Shown here in pieces: positions 1 to 8,488 of a DNA stretch of 63,754 nucleotides. How positions within the stretch are numbered: the stretch's first letter is position 1; every line of letters begins with the position of its first letter. The stretch is from Aquimarina algiphila (GTDB lineage: Bacteria > Bacteroidota > Bacteroidia > Flavobacteriales > Flavobacteriaceae), in assembly GCF_007489275.1 (NCBI RefSeq), contig NZ_VLNR01000048.1:1-63754 (forward strand). Reading direction: 5' to 3'. A model generated the notes under the pieces. The model was not told the origin of the DNA, ran no database searches, and saw only the letters and a program-made list of their open reading frames with translations. The translations under genes were made by a program, and so were the position numbers.

Positions 1-49
1 ATAAAAGACCACATTGGAGTCTTAATTTAAAAACACCTAATTTTATACA

Positions 50-82
50 TAACAAAAAATCCTGTGAAGCTAGCTTCACAGG
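50..82 (-). terminator. rpmE2 intrinsic terminator
   Basis: A perfect 22-base palindrome at 61-82 begins CCTGTGAAGC. On the minus strand it is followed at once by a run of T, and it lies just after the rpmE2 stop, so it fits a Rho-independent terminator of that gene. Confidence 0.75.
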
Positions 83-139
83 ACTAAATTAAATATCGTA
101 AAATTGTCAACCTATTTTAGGACGACTCATAACGTTAAA

Positions 140-391
140 TTACTTTTTGAATTTAGCGTATTTGTTTTTGAATTTGTCAATACGTCCAGCAGTATCGATA
201 AGTTTTGACTTACCGGTATAAAATGGATGAGAAGTTCTGGAAATTTCTAATTTTACTAATGGATACTCAACACCATCTACTTCTAAAGTTTCTTTGGTAT
301 TTGCTGTAGACTTGGTTAAAAAAACTTCGTCATTAGACATGTCTTTAAAAGCTACTAATCTATAATTATCTGGGTGAATATCTTTTCTCAT
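140..391 (-). CDS. rpmE2: 50S ribosomal protein L31 type B
   Basis: The 83-residue protein is L31 of the large ribosomal subunit. It starts MRKDIHPDNYR and carries the family core SRTSHPFYTGK near residues 52-62. The four zinc-binding cysteines of ordinary L31 are absent, which makes it the type B (zinc-independent) form. Type B forms are longer than the ~70-residue zinc form, as here. It is transcribed alone: a TTTG-N18-TAAATTTG promoter lies upstream and a hairpin terminator downstream. No second L31 gene is present here, so whether this is the only copy cannot be judged. Confidence 0.95.
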   Translation of the reverse strand: MRKDIHPDNYRLVAFKDMSNDEVFLTKSTANTKETLEVDGVEYPLVKLEISRTSHPFYTGKSKLIDTAGRIDKFKNKYAKFKK

Positions 392-419
392 CGTTATAAT
401 CTTTTCTAATTTCGAGGTG

Positions 420-449
420 CAAATTTACAACTATTTTTTAAAATGCAAA
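420..449 (-). promoter_or_regulatory. rpmE2 promoter (Bacteroidota type)
   Basis: Read on the minus strand there is TTTG at 449-446, an 18-base spacer and TAAATTTG at 427-420. This matches the Bacteroidota housekeeping consensus TTTG / TAnnTTTG. Transcription would begin near 413, about 22 bases before the rpmE2 ATG. Confidence 0.7.
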
Positions 450-520
450 ATATTTTTCGAAATAAAGAAATTAAATTAGTGTCTCGAATATTTAAAAGTT
501 ATTGAGAAAATATCAAAACA

Positions 521-982
521 TTATGCTTTGTCACAACCACTAAACCAATTTATAATGGCTGAAAGAAGGCTAGCTGGTCCTCCTGAACAATTACCAGATT
601 TTTTCTCTCCATTTGAGGATATATCTAATCTTAGGTATTCGAATTGATGAGCAATACTATAAAACTCTTCAGCAGTAATACCCAAAGCTTCAAGTTGATA
701 GTATACACTTAAGAATGCCTGAGTCTGTTCTCCAAGAAACTCCTGGAGCATTACTTCTAATTCAGCTTGACTTAATGACTCTGTTGTCGATTTTTGGGAT
801 ATGGAATTAATTAACCTATCATATTTTCCGGTTTTAATCGCACTATTATTAAACTCAATAAGAGTTTGTTCCACGAGATATTCTTTCTCTGTCAATGAAA
901 CTTCAGTATATTCTTCATGTTTGGAACAAGATTCTACAACAAATAAAGAAGTTACAAATATAAAAAGTAGTAGTTTTCTCAT
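521..982 (-). CDS. Small hypothetical lipoprotein
   Basis: I do not recognise this 153-residue protein. It begins with a positively charged, hydrophobic signal peptide (MRKLLLFIFVTSLFVV) followed by a lipobox ESC|SKHEE, so it should be lipid-anchored at Cys19. The mature part is acidic and mostly helical by composition, rich in Glu, Leu and Gln. It ends in a short tail with two cysteines (SGNCSGG and SGCDKA) that could form a disulfide. It stands alone between rpmE2 and the divergent DUF4199 genes. No function can be given. Confidence 0.75.
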   Translation of the reverse strand: MRKLLLFIFVTSLFVVESCSKHEEYTEVSLTEKEYLVEQTLIEFNNSAIKTGKYDRLINSISQKSTTESLSQAELEVMLQEFLGEQTQAFLSVYYQLEALGITAEEFYSIAHQFEYLRLDISSNGEKKSGNCSGGPASLLSAIINWFSGCDKA

Positions 983-1259
983 AAATCCCGGTTTAGTTAA
1001 TACTCATTTAACAATTTTAAATTGGAATATTTAGTCTCAAAAAAGGTCATATCCTAACTTTATTTAGCTTCAAAAACCCATAAAACATTTAAAAACAAAT
1101 ATTTAACATTTTAAATTCATTTCTCATGAACCTCCATGTTTTACGCCTATTGAGACCTTATTATAATTACGGAAAAACCGTAATAACTGAATAAATATAC
1201 GACAAAAACATGAAATTGACCGATAAAAAGCTATCTTTATTCAAACTGTAACATTTTAT

Positions 1260-1267
1260 TATATTTG
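1260..1267 (+). promoter_or_regulatory. -7 element for first DUF4199 gene
   Basis: TATATTTG matches TAnnTTTG. A start site about seven bases downstream would fall at the ATG at 1275, which leaves that ATG leaderless and favours the ATG at 1311 as the real start. No clear -33 element is seen. Confidence 0.5.
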
Positions 1268-1310
1268 AACACTAATGGTTTTTAATCAACCAAAAAACAT
1301 TTTTAATGGT

Positions 1311-1838
1311 ATGGAAGAGGTAAATATCTCCAGTAAAAAATATATTTTAACTTATGGAATAATTCTAGGAATCGTATCAATTATATACAACTCAATTCTA
1401 TATATAACTGATAATATGATGAACATAAACCTAATAGAAGGAGGGATAGATTTAGCAATACTCATATGTGTAATTACTTATGGAATATATTCGTACAAAA
1501 CTGCAAACAAAGGTTTTTTAGAATTAAGTAAAGCCATAAAAATAGGTATTGGTATTGCAATAATTGGTGCCTTAACACTTATTATTTGGATTGTTTTACT
1601 AATGAATGTAATAGAACCCGAAATGATCAACCAAATAGCTGAAGTACAATATAAAGAAATGATAAGCAATAATCCTGATATATCTCAAGAAGAAATTGAT
1701 GAAAACATAGTTTCAATCAAAACAATTAATTCTTCTTATGTAAAATCGGCAATGTCATTGGTTTCTAATTTACTCTTTGGTTTTCTTATTGCTTTAATGG
1801 GTGGAGCCATTATGCAGAAAAAAAGAGATATTTATTAA
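1311..1838 (+). CDS. DUF4199 domain membrane protein (copy 1)
   Basis: This is a DUF4199 protein of about 175 residues, of unknown function, with four predicted membrane helices: one near the N-terminus (YILTYGIILGIVSIIYN), two in the middle and one near the C-terminus (LLFGFLIALMGGAIM). I place the start at 1311 (MEEVNISSKK) rather than at the in-frame ATG at 1275. The promoter position and the alignment with the next gene (MENDKASTKK) both point there. It is a diverged tandem paralogue of the gene at 2025-2552; both share SIxxxYxSxI-like helices, the turn LLMNVIEP and a C-terminal RKK/KKR basic end. Probably an inner-membrane protein. Confidence 0.8.
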   Translation: MEEVNISSKKYILTYGIILGIVSIIYNSILYITDNMMNINLIEGGIDLAILICVITYGIYSYKTANKGFLELSKAIKIGIGIAIIGALTLIIWIVLLMNVIEPEMINQIAEVQYKEMISNNPDISQEEIDENIVSIKTINSSYVKSAMSLVSNLLFGFLIALMGGAIMQKKRDIY

Positions 1839-1976
1839 AAAATAACCGACTATTACTTATCAGAATTAACATTATTATGCAAATACCAACATAATTTTAC
1901 TTTATCTTATTGAATAACTCAAGCTTTCAAATACATCAATACCATATATTATTATTCTATACCTGTAACAATTTAC

Positions 1977-1984
1977 TATCTTTG
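1977..1984 (+). promoter_or_regulatory. -7 element for second DUF4199 gene
   Basis: TATCTTTG matches TAnnTTTG and sits 40 bases before the ATG at 2025. The second copy therefore seems to have its own promoter, which may also serve the glycosyltransferase gene that follows. Confidence 0.55.
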
Positions 1985-2024
1985 TGTACTTATGGTTTAT
2001 AGATAACCAAAACTATTTCACATT

Positions 2025-2552
2025 ATGGAGAATGACAAAGCGTCTACTAAGAAAATTATTATAAACTATGGAGTAATCCTTGGGATCCTCTCAGTATTAA
2101 TGGGAGTAGTAATATATATTACAGATGGATATACAGAACAAAACTGGATACATACTGTTATCGGTCTAGCTATTATGTTGGGTGTGATTGTATACGGGAT
2201 CAAAGCATATAAAACTACCAATGGAGGATTTCTTCAACTTAGTGAAGCTCTAAAACTTGGACTTGGTATTGCGCTTATTGGAGGTATTATAAGTGTAATC
2301 TGGACCATTCTTTTAATGAATGTAATAGAACCAGACATTGTGAATCAAATCAATGAAGCTCAGCGCGAACAAATGATTGAACGTTTTCCTGATATGTCAG
2401 AAGAACAAATGAATCAAAGCTTAGAAATGGCCAAAAAATTCACTTCGCCATATATTATATCAGCATTTGCTCTAATATGGAGTTTGTTTGTTGGTTTTAT
2501 CATTTCCCTTTTTGCAGGTCTAGCAATGAGAAAAAAACAAGACTTATATTAA
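2025..2552 (+). CDS. DUF4199 domain membrane protein (copy 2)
   Basis: A 175-residue DUF4199 protein with four hydrophobic segments (near residues 10-30, 40-58, 75-98 and 145-168) and a basic C-terminal end (MRKKQDLY). It is a paralogue of the preceding gene, with the same length, the same order of helices and the shared stretch LLMNVIEPD. The stop is only three bases before the glycosyltransferase start, so the two are co-transcribed and probably translationally coupled. In related flavobacteria DUF4199 genes commonly precede this kind of glycosyltransferase, which suggests a shared envelope role, but the biochemical function is unknown. Confidence 0.85.
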   Translation: MENDKASTKKIIINYGVILGILSVLMGVVIYITDGYTEQNWIHTVIGLAIMLGVIVYGIKAYKTTNGGFLQLSEALKLGLGIALIGGIISVIWTILLMNVIEPDIVNQINEAQREQMIERFPDMSEEQMNQSLEMAKKFTSPYIISAFALIWSLFVGFIISLFAGLAMRKKQDLY

Positions 2553-2555
2553 TTT

Positions 2556-3503
2556 ATGAATATATCTGTGGTCATACCACTGCTTAATGAGCAGGAATCA
2601 CTTAACGAATTATACCATTGGATTGCAAAAGTTATGCAATCCAATTCTTTTTCTTATGAAATTATTTTTATCGATGATGGCAGTACCGATGGGTCCTGGG
2701 ATACCATTAGTCAATTATCAGAACAAGACACCAATGTAAAAGGTATTCGTTTTCTTAAAAATTTCGGAAAATCCCAAGCATTACATGCTGGATTTGGCGC
2801 TGCTCATGGAGATGTGGTCATTACCATGGATGCCGATTTACAAGACAACCCAGAAGAAATTCCTGAGATGTATGATATGATTGCCAAAGAAGGCTATGAT
2901 CTTATTTCGGGATGGAAAAAGAAACGATATGATTCTGTTATCGCAAAAAATTTACCTTCAAAATTATTTAATGCCGCTGCAAGAAAAACATCAGGTGTCA
3001 AATTACACGATTTTAATTGCGGACTAAAAGCCTATAAAAATAGTGTCGTAAAAAACATTGATGTACATGGAGAAATGCATCGATATATCCCTGTACTTGC
3101 CAAAAATGCTGGTTTTACCAAAATTGGAGAAAAAGTAGTACTACACCAAGCCCGAAAATATGGTAAAACAAAATTTGGGATGAGTCGCTTCATTAATGGA
3201 TTCCTGGATTTAGTTACCATATGGTTTATGTCCAGATTTGGTAAAAGACCTATGCACTTTTTTGGACTGATTGGGACCCTTTTATTTATTGTAGGATTTT
3301 GCTTTTCCCTATATCTGGGAATTGACAAGCTTTTTATAGAAACCAAAGGAAGACTGATCGCACAACGGCCAGAGTTTTATGTAGCACTTACCTCTATGAT
3401 TTTAGGAACTCAGTTCTTTTTAGCAGGGTTTCTTGGTGAAATCATTTTAACAAGCAAACGAGATAAAGAAAGATACAGCATTGCAGAACGTTTACACTTA
3501 TAA
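2556..3503 (+). CDS. GT2 polyprenyl-phosphate glycosyltransferase
   Basis: A family 2 glycosyltransferase of the DPM1/GtrB type, 315 residues. Such enzymes move a sugar from a nucleotide donor to a polyprenyl phosphate carrier at the inner membrane. The N-terminal half is a GT-A fold that starts MNISVVIPLLNEQ, with the nucleotide-binding DDGSTDGSWD near residue 41 and the metal-binding DADLQDNPEE near residue 92. Two membrane helices follow near residues 230-255 and 275-300, the usual arrangement for bacterial GtrB-like proteins. It follows DUF4199 copy 2 with almost no gap. The sugar and the final acceptor cannot be told from sequence. Confidence 0.88.
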   Translation: MNISVVIPLLNEQESLNELYHWIAKVMQSNSFSYEIIFIDDGSTDGSWDTISQLSEQDTNVKGIRFLKNFGKSQALHAGFGAAHGDVVITMDADLQDNPEEIPEMYDMIAKEGYDLISGWKKKRYDSVIAKNLPSKLFNAAARKTSGVKLHDFNCGLKAYKNSVVKNIDVHGEMHRYIPVLAKNAGFTKIGEKVVLHQARKYGKTKFGMSRFINGFLDLVTIWFMSRFGKRPMHFFGLIGTLLFIVGFCFSLYLGIDKLFIETKGRLIAQRPEFYVALTSMILGTQFFLAGFLGEIILTSKRDKERYSIAERLHL

Positions 3504-3613
3504 TGTAACCCTAATCATTTAAGGATTTTATCTTCATAATAGTAGTATGAATACAAAACTTAAAATTCACAAATAATACACATCAATTACCCCCAACAAT
3601 ATTCAAATTATAG

Positions 3614-3621
3614 TACTTTTG
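3614..3621 (+). promoter_or_regulatory. -7 element for phosphohexomutase gene
   Basis: TACTTTTG matches TAnnTTTG and lies 17 bases before the ATG at 3639. This gives a short leader and marks a new transcription unit after the glycosyltransferase. Confidence 0.6.
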
Positions 3622-3638
3622 TTATTAAAACCATAAGC

Positions 3639-5369
3639 ATGCAAATCACAGAATCTAGTATAAAGACAAGAGCTGAGGAGTGGTTGACACCAACCTTTGA
3701 CACCACCACTCAAGAAGAAATTCAAAATTTACTAAAGAATAATCCAGAAGAACTTAAAGAAAGTTTTTATAAGGATTTAGAATTTGGTACCGGAGGTATG
3801 CGCGGTATTATGGGCCCGGGTACGAATAGAATTAATAAATACACCTTAGGTAAAAGCACACAGGGGCTTAGTAATTACCTTTTAAAGCAATTTTCTTCTG
3901 TACAACCAAAGGCTGTCATTGCTTATGATTGTAGAAATAATAGTGATACACTTGCACAAACTGTAGCCGATGTATTTTCTGCAAACGGCATCAAAGTATA
4001 TCTTTTTTCTAGTCTTCGTCCTACTCCCGAGTTATCATTTGCGGTAAAAGAACTTGGATGTCACTGTGGTATTGTATTAACCGCAAGTCATAATCCTCCA
4101 GAATATAATGGATATAAAGTATATTGGGAAGATGGTGGACAACTGGTTCCACCACAGGACAATGAAATTATAACAGAAATAAACGGCCTAAAATATGCTG
4201 ATATTAAGTTTGAAGCTAATGCCGAACTGATACAAAAAATCGATACCGAAATTGACACTGTGTTTATAGAACAAAGTGTACAACATGGAAGTTTTGCCGC
4301 TACACAAGAAGCCAAAGATAACACCACAATTGTTTTTACTTCTTTACACGGAACATCAATAACAGCAGTGCCAGAAACACTTTCTAAAGCGGGCTACAAA
4401 AATGTTCATATTGTAAAAGAACAAGAAAAACCTGATGGTAATTTTCCAACAGTAAAATCTCCAAATCCAGAAGAACCTGAAGCTTTGACCATGGCTATGG
4501 AACTAGCTAAAAAGGTTAATGCCGATATTGTAATAGGTACAGACCCTGATTGTGATCGATTAGGAATAGCAGTTCGTAATCATGATAATGAATTACAGTT
4601 ATTAAATGGAAACCAAACCATGATTGTAATGACATGGTTTTTACTAGAACATTATAAAAACAAAGTTGGAATTAAAGGCAATGAATTTATAGCATCGACT
4701 ATAGTATCTACTCCAATGATGAAAAATATGGCTGAAGCCTATGGAGTTGAATATAAAGAAGTGCTCACTGGATTTAAATGGATTGCAAAATTGATTAAAG
4801 ACTTCCCCGAACAGAAATTTATAGGTGGAGGTGAAGAAAGTTTTGGGTTTATGGTTGGTGATTTTGTAAGAGACAAAGATGCGGTAACCTCTACCCTACT
4901 TGCTTGCGAAATTGTAGCTTTTGCAAAAGCTAAAGGAAGTTCTTTTTACAATACACTATTAGAGCTATATGCTAAACATGGTTTTTATAAAGAAAATCTT
5001 GTTTCCCTGGTCAAAAAAGGAATGGACGGCGCTGCAGAAATAAAACAAATCATGATAGACCTAAGAAATAATCCTCCGAAGTTGATCAATGAAGAAAAAG
5101 TGGTCCTAATCGAAGATTATCAAACCAGTAAAGTAAAAAACATTCAGGATGCTACAGAACATACGATTGATATTCCAAAATCAAACGTTTTGATATTTTA
5201 TACCGAAGCAGGAAGTAAAATTGCAGCAAGACCAAGCGGAACAGAACCTAAGATCAAGTTTTATATTAGCGTTCAGGAACATCTTGATACAGTTTCTAAC
5301 TTTTCAATAGTACATCAACAACTAGAAGACAGAATTGGAGCTATAAAAAAAGATTTAAAACTAACTTAA
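3639..5369 (+). CDS. Phosphohexomutase (phosphoglucomutase/phosphomannomutase)
   Basis: An alpha-D-phosphohexomutase of 576 residues, which moves the phosphate between C1 and C6 of glucose or mannose. The four family signatures are in order: the phosphoserine loop TASHNPPEYNG with catalytic Ser150, the metal loop DPDCDRLG near residue 305, the sugar loop GGEESFGF near 403 and the phosphate-binding RPSGTEPKIKFY near 530. The length and the N-terminal FGTGGMRG motif fit the long PGM2-like group of Bacteroidota. It supplies sugar phosphates for nucleotide sugars, which fits the glycosyltransferase upstream and the exporter downstream. The preference between glucose and mannose is not visible. 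Confidence 0.93.
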   Translation: MQITESSIKTRAEEWLTPTFDTTTQEEIQNLLKNNPEELKESFYKDLEFGTGGMRGIMGPGTNRINKYTLGKSTQGLSNYLLKQFSSVQPKAVIAYDCRNNSDTLAQTVADVFSANGIKVYLFSSLRPTPELSFAVKELGCHCGIVLTASHNPPEYNGYKVYWEDGGQLVPPQDNEIITEINGLKYADIKFEANAELIQKIDTEIDTVFIEQSVQHGSFAATQEAKDNTTIVFTSLHGTSITAVPETLSKAGYKNVHIVKEQEKPDGNFPTVKSPNPEEPEALTMAMELAKKVNADIVIGTDPDCDRLGIAVRNHDNELQLLNGNQTMIVMTWFLLEHYKNKVGIKGNEFIASTIVSTPMMKNMAEAYGVEYKEVLTGFKWIAKLIKDFPEQKFIGGGEESFGFMVGDFVRDKDAVTSTLLACEIVAFAKAKGSSFYNTLLELYAKHGFYKENLVSLVKKGMDGAAEIKQIMIDLRNNPPKLINEEKVVLIEDYQTSKVKNIQDATEHTIDIPKSNVLIFYTEAGSKIAARPSGTEPKIKFYISVQEHLDTVSNFSIVHQQLEDRIGAIKKDLKLT

Positions 5370-5401
5370 ATAACAGCAATGACTGTTAATCCATATTTTT
5401 A

Positions 5402-7228
5402 ATGAACTATTTTAAACAAATTCTTCGCTTTGCGAAACCTTATAAACTATATGCAATACTAAATATTATCTCTAATATTTTTTATGCCCTTTTCGGGACA
5501 TTATCCATGGTATCTTTATTTCCTATGTTAAAGGTTCTTTTTGATAAAACCGAAAGGATTCGGATTAAGCCAGAATGGGAAGGTATATTAAAAGCCAAAG
5601 AATATGGAGAAGATTATCTTAATTACTTTGTAACCCAAAAAGCGGATCAAGGTAATGACGACGTCCTAATTTTTATGGTCATCCTTGTAATAGGTATGTT
5701 TTTTCTTAAAAATATCTTCAGCTATTTAGCTATGTATTTTATTACCTTTCTTCGAAATGGTGTTTTAAAAGACATTCGTAATGAATTATATGACAAAACC
5801 GTTGAATTACCATTGTCATATTTCTCAGAAAAACGAAAAGGAGATACCATGGCCAGAATATCTACTGATGTTTTAGAAATTCAGCATTCTTTTTTATCCA
5901 TTTTGGAGCTTATTGTAAGAGAACCTTTAATGATTCTTTTTACAATACTTACTATGCTTTTAATCAGTTTAAAACTCACCATATTTGTGTTTATTTTTAT
6001 TCCCATCTCAGGATTTTTAATTTCTTTAGTTGGAAAAAAATTAAAAAAGCATTCAGATAAAGTACAGCAAGAACAAGGTTTTTTTCTTTCTATAGTAGAA
6101 GAGACTTTGGGTGGACTTAAAGTTATTAAAGGATTTACTGCAGAAAAAATCTTTGGAAAAAAGTTTCAGGAATCAACCTCACGTTTTTATAGTTTTTCAA
6201 ATTCTTTGCTCAATAGACAAAACCTCGCATCACCTACCAGTGAATTCCTTGGTATCACTGTGATTGCTATTCTATTATGGTATGGAGGCCAGATGGTATT
6301 AGTCGAAAAAACATTAGATCCAGGACTTTTTATTGTTTACATGGGACTTGCTTATAATATTCTCACCCCTGCCAAAGCCATTTCTAAAGCTAGTTATGGA
6401 GTAAAAAGAGGAAATGCAGCAGCAGAACGTGTCTTAGAGATTCTTAACACAACTTCTCCTTTACAAGATAAAAAAGGTGCTATAGAGAAGAATGATTTTA
6501 ATACAGACATTTCATTAGAAAATATTTCCTTTAAATATGAAGATGAATTTGTATTAAACAATTTTTCTTTAAAAGTTCCCAAAGGGAGTTCGGTTGCATT
6601 GGTTGGACAATCAGGAAGTGGTAAATCAACTATAGCAAACTTAGTGACTCGCTTTTATGATGTAAATGAAGGTAGTATTAAAATTGATGGCACTGACATA
6701 AGAGATTTAACAAAGAAATCTCTTAGAGATCTTATGGGGTTAGTTACTCAAGACTCTATCCTATTTAATGATACTATAAAAAATAACCTATTAGTTGGTG
6801 ATCAAACAGCTTCTGATGAAGAAATCATTGAAGCTTTAAAAATTGCGAATGCATGGGAGTTTGTAAAAGATCTACCCTCTGGAATAGAAACCAATATAGG
6901 AGACAGTGGTAACAAATTAAGTGGTGGTCAAAAACAGCGTCTGTCAATAGCCAGAGCAGTATTAAAAAATCCTCCTATTATGATTCTTGATGAAGCGACT
7001 TCTGCTTTGGATACAGAAAGTGAGAGGTTGGTACAATCTGCATTAGAAAACATGATGAAAAACAGAACTAGTATTGTGATTGCACATAGACTATCTACAA
7101 TACAAAATTCAAATTTAATCGTTGTAATGCAAAAAGGTAAAATTGTTGAAAAAGGAACTCATGATGAATTGATTTCTAAAAATGGTGTGTATCAAAAATT
7201 AGTCACCATGCAATCACTAGAAAGCTAA
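5402..7228 (+). CDS. ABC exporter, MsbA-like (fused permease-ATPase)
   Basis: A half-transporter of 608 residues that works as a homodimer in the inner membrane. Residues 1-330 form the exporter-type transmembrane domain with six helices. The rest is the ATPase, with Walker A GQSGSGKST from residue 402, signature LSGGQKQR, Walker B IMILDEATSALD and switch AHRLST. The closest architecture is MsbA/lipid-A or multidrug exporters, and Bacteroidota usually keep one such gene near a phosphohexomutase. It begins 32 bases after the preceding stop, in one operon. The hairpin at 7255-7282 probably ends this transcript as well as that of the oppositely directed small RNA. The substrate is unknown; a lipid or glycolipid is likely. 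Confidence 0.88.
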   Translation: MNYFKQILRFAKPYKLYAILNIISNIFYALFGTLSMVSLFPMLKVLFDKTERIRIKPEWEGILKAKEYGEDYLNYFVTQKADQGNDDVLIFMVILVIGMFFLKNIFSYLAMYFITFLRNGVLKDIRNELYDKTVELPLSYFSEKRKGDTMARISTDVLEIQHSFLSILELIVREPLMILFTILTMLLISLKLTIFVFIFIPISGFLISLVGKKLKKHSDKVQQEQGFFLSIVEETLGGLKVIKGFTAEKIFGKKFQESTSRFYSFSNSLLNRQNLASPTSEFLGITVIAILLWYGGQMVLVEKTLDPGLFIVYMGLAYNILTPAKAISKASYGVKRGNAAAERVLEILNTTSPLQDKKGAIEKNDFNTDISLENISFKYEDEFVLNNFSLKVPKGSSVALVGQSGSGKSTIANLVTRFYDVNEGSIKIDGTDIRDLTKKSLRDLMGLVTQDSILFNDTIKNNLLVGDQTASDEEIIEALKIANAWEFVKDLPSGIETNIGDSGNKLSGGQKQRLSIARAVLKNPPIMILDEATSALDTESERLVQSALENMMKNRTSIVIAHRLSTIQNSNLIVVMQKGKIVEKGTHDELISKNGVYQKLVTMQSLES

Positions 7229-7253
7229 ATCACTAAAAAACATAGTTTTAAAA

Positions 7254-7386
7254 ATAAAAAAGAGTGCTCTCGCACTCTTTTTCTTCACACAAATCATCTT
7301 AATTTAGGGGCTTATTCTAAAATTAAAACTCACTCTTATTAACATCTTTCACTTTGGGGGAAATGAAAGAACTAATTCTTTAACTA
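7254..7386 (-). ncRNA. Candidate small RNA, tandem copy 1
   Basis: First of four related units, read on the minus strand. The -7 element is TATATTTA at 7399-7392; a TTG at the expected -33 distance is weaker than in the other copies. The transcript would hold hairpin 1 (7346-7369, stem CTTTCATTT/AAAGTGAAAG around a CCCCC loop), hairpin 2 (about 7299-7328, CCC in the loop) and the terminator AGAGTGC/GCACTCT at 7261-7278 with a T tract. In hairpin 1 a T-A pair replaces the C-G pair seen in the other copies, a compensatory change that supports the fold. No open reading frame of note. Confidence 0.7.
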
Positions 7387-7567
7387 TGATGTAAATATAT
7401 ATCAAAAATTCGATAACAACAAGTAAATTTTGATTTTTATCTAAAAAAAACACACTTTATCTATAATAGAAGTCAAATTTATACCAAAAAGTAATCTTTT
7501 TCCTACTTTTTATAATGCTTGCATATTAAAATAATGTAGTTACTTATACATTAAAAAAAAGCGCAAA

Positions 7568-7698
7568 TGAAAAAAGAGTGCTTTTGCACTCTTTCTCTTC
7601 ACACAAATCATCTTAATTTAGGGGCTTATTCTAAAATTAAAACTCACTTTTATTAAAACTTTCACTTCGGGGGGAATGAAAGAACTAAATCATTATTA
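7568..7698 (-). ncRNA. Candidate small RNA, tandem copy 2
   Basis: Second unit, 315 bases from the first. Promoter on the minus strand: TTTG at 7734-7731, a 19-base spacer and TATCTTTA at 7711-7704. Hairpin 1 lies at 7660-7683 with loop CCCCC and stem CTTTCATTC/GAAGTGAAAG. Hairpin 2 is UUAAUUUUAG/CUAAAUUAA with a CCC-bearing loop, near 7612-7640. The terminator AGAGTGC-TTTT-GCACTCT (plus-strand reading) is followed on the minus strand by six T. The core is conserved between copies while the sequence between units is not, as expected for independently transcribed genes. Confidence 0.75.
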
Positions 7699-7846
7699 CA
7701 TTGTAAAGATACTACTTATTTTTAATTTACCAAATATTATATACATTTTATCTAAAAATAATGCTTTTAAACTTTAAAAAAACTATAAAATATATTTTAT
7801 GTAAGAAATATACTACTCGTATTAACATTTTTAAAAAGTAATAAAA

Positions 7847-7981
7847 TGAAAAAAGAGTGCTTTCGCACTCTTTCTCTTCACACAAATCATCTTAATTTAG
7901 GGGCTTACTCTAAAATTAAAACTCACTTTTATTAAAACTTTCACTTCGGGGGGGGGGAATGAAAGAACTAACTCATTATTA
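7847..7981 (-). ncRNA. Candidate small RNA, tandem copy 3
   Basis: Third unit, 279 bases from the second. Promoter on the minus strand: TTTG at 8017-8014, 19-base spacer, TATCTTTA at 7994-7987. The same two hairpins and terminator (7849-7873) are present. Here the C run of hairpin 1 is ten bases long instead of six, so its loop grows from five to nine C while the stem stays intact. Hairpin 2 has one loop change. Confidence 0.75.
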
Positions 7982-8133
7982 CACTGTAAAGATACTACTT
8001 ATTTTTAATTTACCAAATATTTTATGCATTTTGTCTAAAAAAAATGTTTTTTAACTTTTAAAATAAAAATAAAAAATAAAATATTGTAGTATTAATACTA
8101 CATTTGTTAAAAATGTTTCGAAAAGTAATAAAA

Positions 8134-8280
8134 TGAAAAAAGAGTGCTTTCGCACTCTTTCTCTTCACACAAATCATCTTAATTTAGGGGCTTATTCTAA
8201 AATTAAAACTCACTTTTATTAAAACTCACTTTTATTAAAACTTTCACTTCGGGGGGAATGAAAGAACTAAATTATTATCA
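8134..8280 (-). ncRNA. Candidate small RNA, tandem copy 4
   Basis: Fourth unit, 287 bases from the third. Promoter on the minus strand: TTTG at 8316-8313, 19-base spacer, TATCTTTA at 8293-8286. Hairpin 1 has the five-C loop. The linker between hairpins 1 and 2 carries a direct duplication of 16 bases (AAAACTCACTTTTATT twice), so this transcript is longer. The terminator at 8136-8160 is the same as in copy 3. Confidence 0.75.
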
Positions 8281-8424
8281 CACTGTAAAGATAGTCTTTA
8301 TTTTCAATTCACCAAACAAAAAATGTATTTTATCTATGAAAAATGCAAAAAATAGTAATACTTAACATTAATTCCTACAAATTCCTACAAAAAATAAAGA
8401 GTTATTTTATTTTAATACTTGATT

Positions 8425-8451
8425 AAACCATTTTATTGTACATTAGTCTAA
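8425..8451 (+). promoter_or_regulatory. ECF-type promoter of the sigma gene
   Basis: AAACC at 8425-8429, a 16-base spacer and GTCTAA at 8446-8451 resemble ECF sigma promoters (AAC-type -35, GTC-type -10). The same pair with the same spacing recurs at 9036-9062, and the surrounding bases (GATTAAACCATT, TGTACAT) are also repeated, which points to autoregulation by the sigma factor. Confidence 0.55.
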
Positions 8452-8488
8452 TATGATATAGATCTCATAATAAAACTAATTTTATCTT

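Larger units (their letters stand above)
7250..8320. repeat. Four-unit tandem array of the small-RNA element
   Basis: The gene-free block between the ABC exporter and the sigma factor consists of four copies of one element, spaced 315, 279 and 287 bases apart. About 150 bases of each unit are nearly identical (terminator hairpin, C-rich hairpins, promoter). The remaining 130-160 bases are AT-rich and diverged. This is not CRISPR-like: the repeat is far too long and the intervals vary. Confidence 0.9.

Noticed and set aside
1275..1310. N-terminal extension of the first DUF4199 protein from the ATG at 1275
   Set aside because: The -7 element at 1260-1267 puts the transcript start at about that ATG, and the paralogue aligns from the ATG at 1311.
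7250..8320. CRISPR array
   Set aside because: Four units of 280-315 bases with long conserved cores, variable intervals and built-in promoters; no short direct repeats with equal unique spacers and no cas genes.
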